64,000 bases of DNA from Clostridium_AD sp050717545 (lineage in GTDB: Bacteria; Bacillota; Clostridia; Clostridiales; Clostridiaceae), in NCBI RefSeq assembly GCF_050717545.1, contig NZ_JBOITN010000044.1, positions 1-64,000 of the forward strand. Direction: 5' to 3'. The position numbers and the translations under genes are program-made. Position 1 is the first letter of the stretch; every line of letters starts with the position of its first letter. The notes under the pieces are model-generated. The model had not been told where the DNA came from. It was given only the letters and a program-made list of their open reading frames with translations, and searched no databases. Positions 60,406 through 64,000 of the stretch are shown here, piece after piece.

Positions 60406-61200
60406 ATGAATAATATAATTGATCTAGGTATTCCCATTGTTAAAAACATAGTATTCTCTCTAGTAACATTAATAATTGGATTAATAGTAATTAAATGGAC
60501 TACTCGTCAATTGAGTAAGTATATGGTCAAATTCTCCATTGATAATAGTTTAAAATCATTTGTTTCATCCTTAGTAAATATAATATTAAAAATATTTTTA
60601 GTTATCTCTATTATTAAAATTTTAGGAATTGATACTAGTTCTATAGTCGCCGCATTAGCTGCGTTAGGATTCGCCATAGGGCTTGCTCTCCAAGGATCCT
60701 TATCTAATTTTGCAGGCGGTATTCTATTATTGGTTACAAAACCATTCAAATCCGGAGATTACATTGAAGCAGATGGATACCGAGGGGTTGTAAAGCAGAT
60801 GCAAATTCTTAATACAGAATTAGTTACATTTGATAATAAGGTGATCTATATACCAAACGGGAACCTATCAAATGCCACTATAGTTAACCATTCAGTAAAC
60901 GACACTCGTAGAGTAGACCTTACTTTTAGTGTCGGATATGATGCTGATTCTGTTAAAGTTATACAGGTCTTAAAAGAGGTTGTTGATAACCATTCTCAAA
61001 TCTTTGGAGAACCTGAGCCATTTATAAGAATGTCTGAGCATGGAGACAGTGCTATAGTATATTTAGTTAAAGCATGGGTTAACTCAGTTGATTATTGGAC
61101 AGTATATTACGATCTCATTGAAATGGTAAAAAAACGTTTTGATGAGGAAAATATATCAATACCGTACCCACAAATGGATGTTCACTTTAATAAAAACTAG
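60406..61200 (+). CDS. mscS: Small-conductance mechanosensitive channel (MscS)
   Basis: A 264-residue channel that opens under membrane tension during hypo-osmotic shock. The start is ATG 60406 with AAAGGAG upstream; a longer frame to 60358 is rejected. Three transmembrane segments lie in residues ~5-110. The pore helix SIVAALAALGFAIGLALQGSLSNFAGGILLLVTKPFKSGDYIE is the MscS hallmark, followed by the beta domain (LVTFDNKVIYIPNGNLSNATIVNHS) and the C-terminal alpha/beta domain. It is monocistronic. Confidence 0.95.
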   Translation: MNNIIDLGIPIVKNIVFSLVTLIIGLIVIKWTTRQLSKYMVKFSIDNSLKSFVSSLVNIILKIFLVISIIKILGIDTSSIVAALAALGFAIGLALQGSLSNFAGGILLLVTKPFKSGDYIEADGYRGVVKQMQILNTELVTFDNKVIYIPNGNLSNATIVNHSVNDTRRVDLTFSVGYDADSVKVIQVLKEVVDNHSQIFGEPEPFIRMSEHGDSAIVYLVKAWVNSVDYWTVYYDLIEMVKKRFDEENISIPYPQMDVHFNKN

Positions 61201-61230
61201 CTAAAAAATAACACCCGCTTTTTATAGATG

Positions 61231-61272
61231 TAAATAGGGGTTATGATTTTAAAAAATCATAACCCCTATTTA
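61231..61272. terminator. Bidirectional terminator
   Basis: A 20-bp perfect stem (TAAATAGGGGTTATGATTTT and its inverse) with a 2-nt spacer, between mscS and the convergent PTS operon. Confidence 0.85.
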
Positions 61273-61316
61273 TAATAACTACTAAAATCTTTCAACTGGT
61301 ACAACATTCTATATTT

Positions 61317-61760
61317 TTACTGTATCCTTACAAACTCATCATATAAACTAACCACATCTTTCATTTCCATAAATGATTGGATTCGTTTCTCGTCGGAAAG
61401 AATTTGTGCTATTTGTTGAAGCACTTCCACATGGCTCTCTGCATCTTCTGCAGCTAGAGTAATAATCAACCGAACTGTATCCTCTTTCCCCTTAAATGTT
61501 ATAGGAGACTTGACAAGAGTAAGTGCTAACTGTTTATGGATTACACCATCTTCCGGACGTGCATGGACAAGTGCTACATCAGGACACAGTACATAATATG
61601 CGCCATGCTTTTCTGTAAGTTCAATTATTGCCTTCGGATAATTTTGTGTAATATATCCCTGCTCAATTAATTTTCTTGTAGAAATATATATGGCTTCTTG
61701 CCAGTCTGACACACTATCAAGAATTTGAACATTTTTCTTTTGCAGCATATCTGAAATCAT
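61317..61760 (-). CDS. PTS sugar transporter subunit IIA (UlaC-like)
   Basis: A 147-residue EIIA of the fructose/mannitol/ascorbate type. The phosphorylated His66 is in DVALVHARPEDGV; IIELTEKHGAYYVLCPD precedes it. It accepts the phosphoryl group from HPr and passes it to IIB. It is the last gene of the operon, 56 bp after IIB. Assigned to the ascorbate/unknown-sugar group by its IIB and IIC partners. Confidence 0.9.
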   Translation of the reverse strand: MISDMLQKKNVQILDSVSDWQEAIYISTRKLIEQGYITQNYPKAIIELTEKHGAYYVLCPDVALVHARPEDGVIHKQLALTLVKSPITFKGKEDTVRLIITLAAEDAESHVEVLQQIAQILSDEKRIQSFMEMKDVVSLYDEFVRIQ

Positions 61761-61816
61761 TCCATTCCCACCGCCCTTTACTGCTTCATGTATTTTATAA
61801 AGTCATAAACTTATTT

Positions 61817-62101
61817 TTATTTATGACTTTCCATATATGCACATAACTTCGTTTCTAGTTCATTAATATCTGTCAATCTATCAATTGAAATTGTATCTCC
61901 TACTTTCGCACATTCTTCATATAAATCAGATGAACAGATAAATAAGTCTGCCGCACCTGGAAAAGCATCATAAATCCCTGCATGATTCACCTCTATATCA
62001 CTAATGTTTAACTTAGTAAGCACCTTTTTCAAGTTCATTTCAACAAGAAAAGAAGATCCTAAACCGGACATACAACAACATAAAATTTTAGAAATTTTCA
62101 T
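61817..62101 (-). CDS. PTS sugar transporter subunit IIB (UlaB-like)
   Basis: A 94-residue EIIB. The start is ATG 62101 (GGAGGAG seven bases upstream); the longer frame to 62188 runs within the IIC gene. The phosphocysteine is in ILCCCMSGLGSSFLVEMNL. The 'Cxsg.gtS' loop is typical of the lactose/ascorbate IIB fold. Its start overlaps the last 14 bases of the IIC gene, so it is translationally coupled. Confidence 0.92.
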   Translation of the reverse strand: MKISKILCCCMSGLGSSFLVEMNLKKVLTKLNISDIEVNHAGIYDAFPGAADLFICSSDLYEECAKVGDTISIDRLTDINELETKLCAYMESHK

Positions 62102-63491
62102 TTTCACTCCTCCTTTCAGTAATACCAGGTTTGCCAGCTGTAAGTGCCGACCAAACAATTGGTGATAGGAATAAGATAATAGTAACAATCAAGATACCAG
62201 TACCTGAGATAAGACGTCCAACCTGCGTATTGAAAATAGCGATAACAGCTGCATCGGAACCACCAAATGTTGTTCCATCAACTAAAACCTTTCCAAACTT
62301 AATCAATAAAGCTGGGAAGATACTAATTGCAAATCCAGTAAATACTGATCCAAGTATTGCACCTCTAAAACCACCTTCTTTATTACATAAACATCCTGAT
62401 GTTGCTCCATAGAAGAATGAGCAAAACAAAGTAGGAAGAATTAAAGGAAGTTCAATTGGTGTACCTACACATACAACCTGTATGAAGAATGCAATAATAC
62501 ATCCAATAGTTGCACTGATAAAACCAATTAAAACTGAGTTTGGCTGATATGGAAACAAAATTGGAATATCAACAGCCGGTACTGCATTAGGAATAAATTT
62601 ATCAGCAGCACCTTTAAATGCTGGAACAAGTTCTGCAACAAACATACGAACACCAGCCTGAATAATATAAATAGCCACTGCAAATTGTGCACCATAAGTA
62701 ATAGAAAAAATGATTAAATTTGTTCCTGCAAAAGTTTTTGTTGCCACTTCTGGAGCAAATATCATCGCAAGTACGCTAACAACAAGATAAACAAATATCA
62801 TTGCTAGAGACAGAGAAATCGTTAAGTCACGTAAAATATTTAACGATTTAGGCACTTTGATTTCTTCTGCAGATTTTTCTTTATTGCCTGTTAACCGAGC
62901 AATTTGAGTAGCAAGCCAATAATAAATAATTCCGCTATGTCCAACTGCTAAATCCTTTGAACCCGTAACCTTGCAAACTGATTTATAAATTAAAGCTGGA
63001 GAAACAGCCATATAAGTTCCTGTTAATAAACCGCCGCAAAGGATAACCTGCCATGTAGGCATGTTTAGTGCATTCAAAGAAATAGCACATACTGTTGAAA
63101 CCCACATAACTTCATGTCCGGTTAAATATACAAATTTAAATTTAGAAAAACGAGCTTGAACAATATTAACAATTAATGCAATTGCCATTATTCCGGATAG
63201 TGCTGTTCCAAATTTTGCAGAAGCTACAGCAAATGCAGATTCATTAACCGGAAGTGTACCTGTTAAATTAAAAGTACTTGACATCAGTGTATTCAAAGGA
63301 TCGAGTGACCCAATTACAACACCAGCCCCTGCGCTAATTAAACTAAAACCAATAATTGTTTTAATAGTTCCTTTGATAATATCTGGTGTTTTTTTCTTTT
63401 GAATAAGAAGACCAATCATAACAATCAATGCAATCAAGATAGTTGGGTTTGATAGGAACTGTACAATAAATTTCAAAATGAGATTTAACAT
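62088..63491 (-). CDS. PTS transporter subunit IIC, ascorbate (UlaA) family
   Basis: A 467-residue membrane channel of the SgcC/UlaA (EIIC-GAT-like) family, with about eleven hydrophobic segments. The start is ATG 63491 with GGAGGA upstream. Motifs: KKTPDIIKGTIKTIIGFSLISAGAGVVIGSL near the N-terminus, FVYLTGHEVMWVS and FIPNAVPAVDIPILFPYQPNSVLIGFISATIG. With the adjacent IIB and IIA it makes a complete PTS permease. L-ascorbate is the best guess; no ula catabolic genes are in the window. Confidence 0.9.
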   Translation of the reverse strand: MLNLILKFIVQFLSNPTILIALIVMIGLLIQKKKTPDIIKGTIKTIIGFSLISAGAGVVIGSLDPLNTLMSSTFNLTGTLPVNESAFAVASAKFGTALSGIMAIALIVNIVQARFSKFKFVYLTGHEVMWVSTVCAISLNALNMPTWQVILCGGLLTGTYMAVSPALIYKSVCKVTGSKDLAVGHSGIIYYWLATQIARLTGNKEKSAEEIKVPKSLNILRDLTISLSLAMIFVYLVVSVLAMIFAPEVATKTFAGTNLIIFSITYGAQFAVAIYIIQAGVRMFVAELVPAFKGAADKFIPNAVPAVDIPILFPYQPNSVLIGFISATIGCIIAFFIQVVCVGTPIELPLILPTLFCSFFYGATSGCLCNKEGGFRGAILGSVFTGFAISIFPALLIKFGKVLVDGTTFGGSDAAVIAIFNTQVGRLISGTGILIVTIILFLSPIVWSALTAGKPGITERRSENENF

Positions 63492-63621
63492 AGTGAAAAC
63501 ATCCTCCTTCATCTACACAAAATATGATCTAAACATGCACATTTATTAATTATAGTATCGCATTTCTTGTGTAAAATTAAAAGTCCAACCTATTGCATTA
63601 ATATCTGTGCAATAATTTTGA

Positions 63622-64000
63622 CTATACCTTCATATCATCTTTAAACAGTTCATTTAAAACACGAAAAACATCTTCTTCACACTCTGCTTCAAGCATCTGA
63701 TTCATTACTTCAGGTTGCTCATTTAAACATGCAATATTCTGTAGAATATGTATATGTTCACTTTGATTAGGCGTTGCCAGTACAAATAGAAATTGTACTT
63801 TTTCTTTTCCCATAATATCTAGTCCATTTTTATATATACTTAGTGATAGACCTATTTTACTTACACCATCTTTAGGCTGTGCATGCGCAATTGCAATCTG
63901 TGGACTAATTACAAAATAGGGGCCATGCTCATGAGCCAAAGAAATTATCACATCAATATAACGTTCAGTTATGCAATGATTTACTAATAATACTTCTGAG
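63622..64000 (-). CDS. PRD/BglG-type regulator or IIA protein, C-terminal part (continues past the window)
   Basis: Only the end of the gene is in the window; the frame stays open to 64000 on the minus strand. The visible ~125 residues form an EIIA-type domain: ITERYIDVIISLAHEHGPYFVISPQIAIAHAQPKDGV with the phosphorylatable His, then helices to FKDDMKV. In ula operons this domain is the C-terminus of the PRD-containing activator/antiterminator placed upstream of the IIC gene, which is the arrangement seen here (130 bp gap to IIC). Confidence 0.75.
   Translation of the reverse strand, partial: SEVLLVNHCITERYIDVIISLAHEHGPYFVISPQIAIAHAQPKDGVSKIGLSLSIYKNGLDIMGKEKVQFLFVLATPNQSEHIHILQNIACLNEQPEVMNQMLEAECEEDVFRVLNELFKDDMKV

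Overview
The window is low-GC chromosomal DNA of an anaerobic, spore-forming Clostridium (sensu stricto type). The signs are AT-rich codon use, strong GGAGG ribosome binding sites, two sporulation sigma factors (sigK, sigG), an alpha/beta-type SASP gene, a T-box leader and a remnant of an [FeFe]-hydrogenase operon. No rRNA, CRISPR array or intact transposase was seen. One tRNA (Ala, GGC) is present.

Layout. 1-3.5 kb is an eroding zone: a GNAT gene, a decayed GntR/ABC-transporter operon, a plasmid-type HTH/coiled-coil gene and an aldo/keto reductase fragment. 3.6-12.5 kb has an AraC regulator, tRNA-Ala, a GreA-family factor, a T-box-controlled threonine dehydratase, a large PfkB-like/AAA+/RyR fusion protein and a cystine symporter. 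12.8-25 kb has mostly minus-strand surface and housekeeping genes: DUF4886, a beta-propeller, L,D-transpeptidase lipoprotein, EamA exporter, FN3-GH25 lysozyme, a CrtN-like desaturase, two zinc-ribbon membrane proteins and a TrkA-type K+ channel. 25.3-36.4 kb has an orphan ParA plus HTH partner, an ABC exporter, a ~190-bp palindrome, SASP genes, a Y-family polymerase, and a vWA and a macro-domain gene. 36.6-42.5 kb has a DhuI/DhuD-like unsaturated-uronate pair with a LacI regulator, then CoA-binding, opine-dehydrogenase and amino acid permease genes.

42.5-56 kb is the most coherent unit. On the minus strand, sigK and sigG follow six legionaminic acid genes (legF, legI, legG, legH, legB, legC). 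Diverging from them is a plus-strand operon with a DUF2920 protein, a Maf-type (DUF115) glycosyltransferase, five very small proteins (three Cys-containing with a carboxypeptidase-regulatory-like beta-sandwich pattern) and a PtmE-like CBS/nucleotidyltransferase. The plus operon is preceded by a sequence resembling a SigK promoter. My inference is a nonulosonic acid glycosylation system for a sporulation-stage surface structure rather than (or as well as) flagellin. This is the best candidate in the window for a little-described system.

56-64 kb holds a hydrogenase-operon remnant, a gamma carbonic anhydrase, a broken TspO-like gene, a MATE exporter, a Uma2 protein, an MscS channel and a PTS operon of the ascorbate (Ula) type whose PRD/IIA regulator runs off the right edge.

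Decay is a theme. At least seven loci are truncated or frameshifted, most showing internal deletions rather than insertions.
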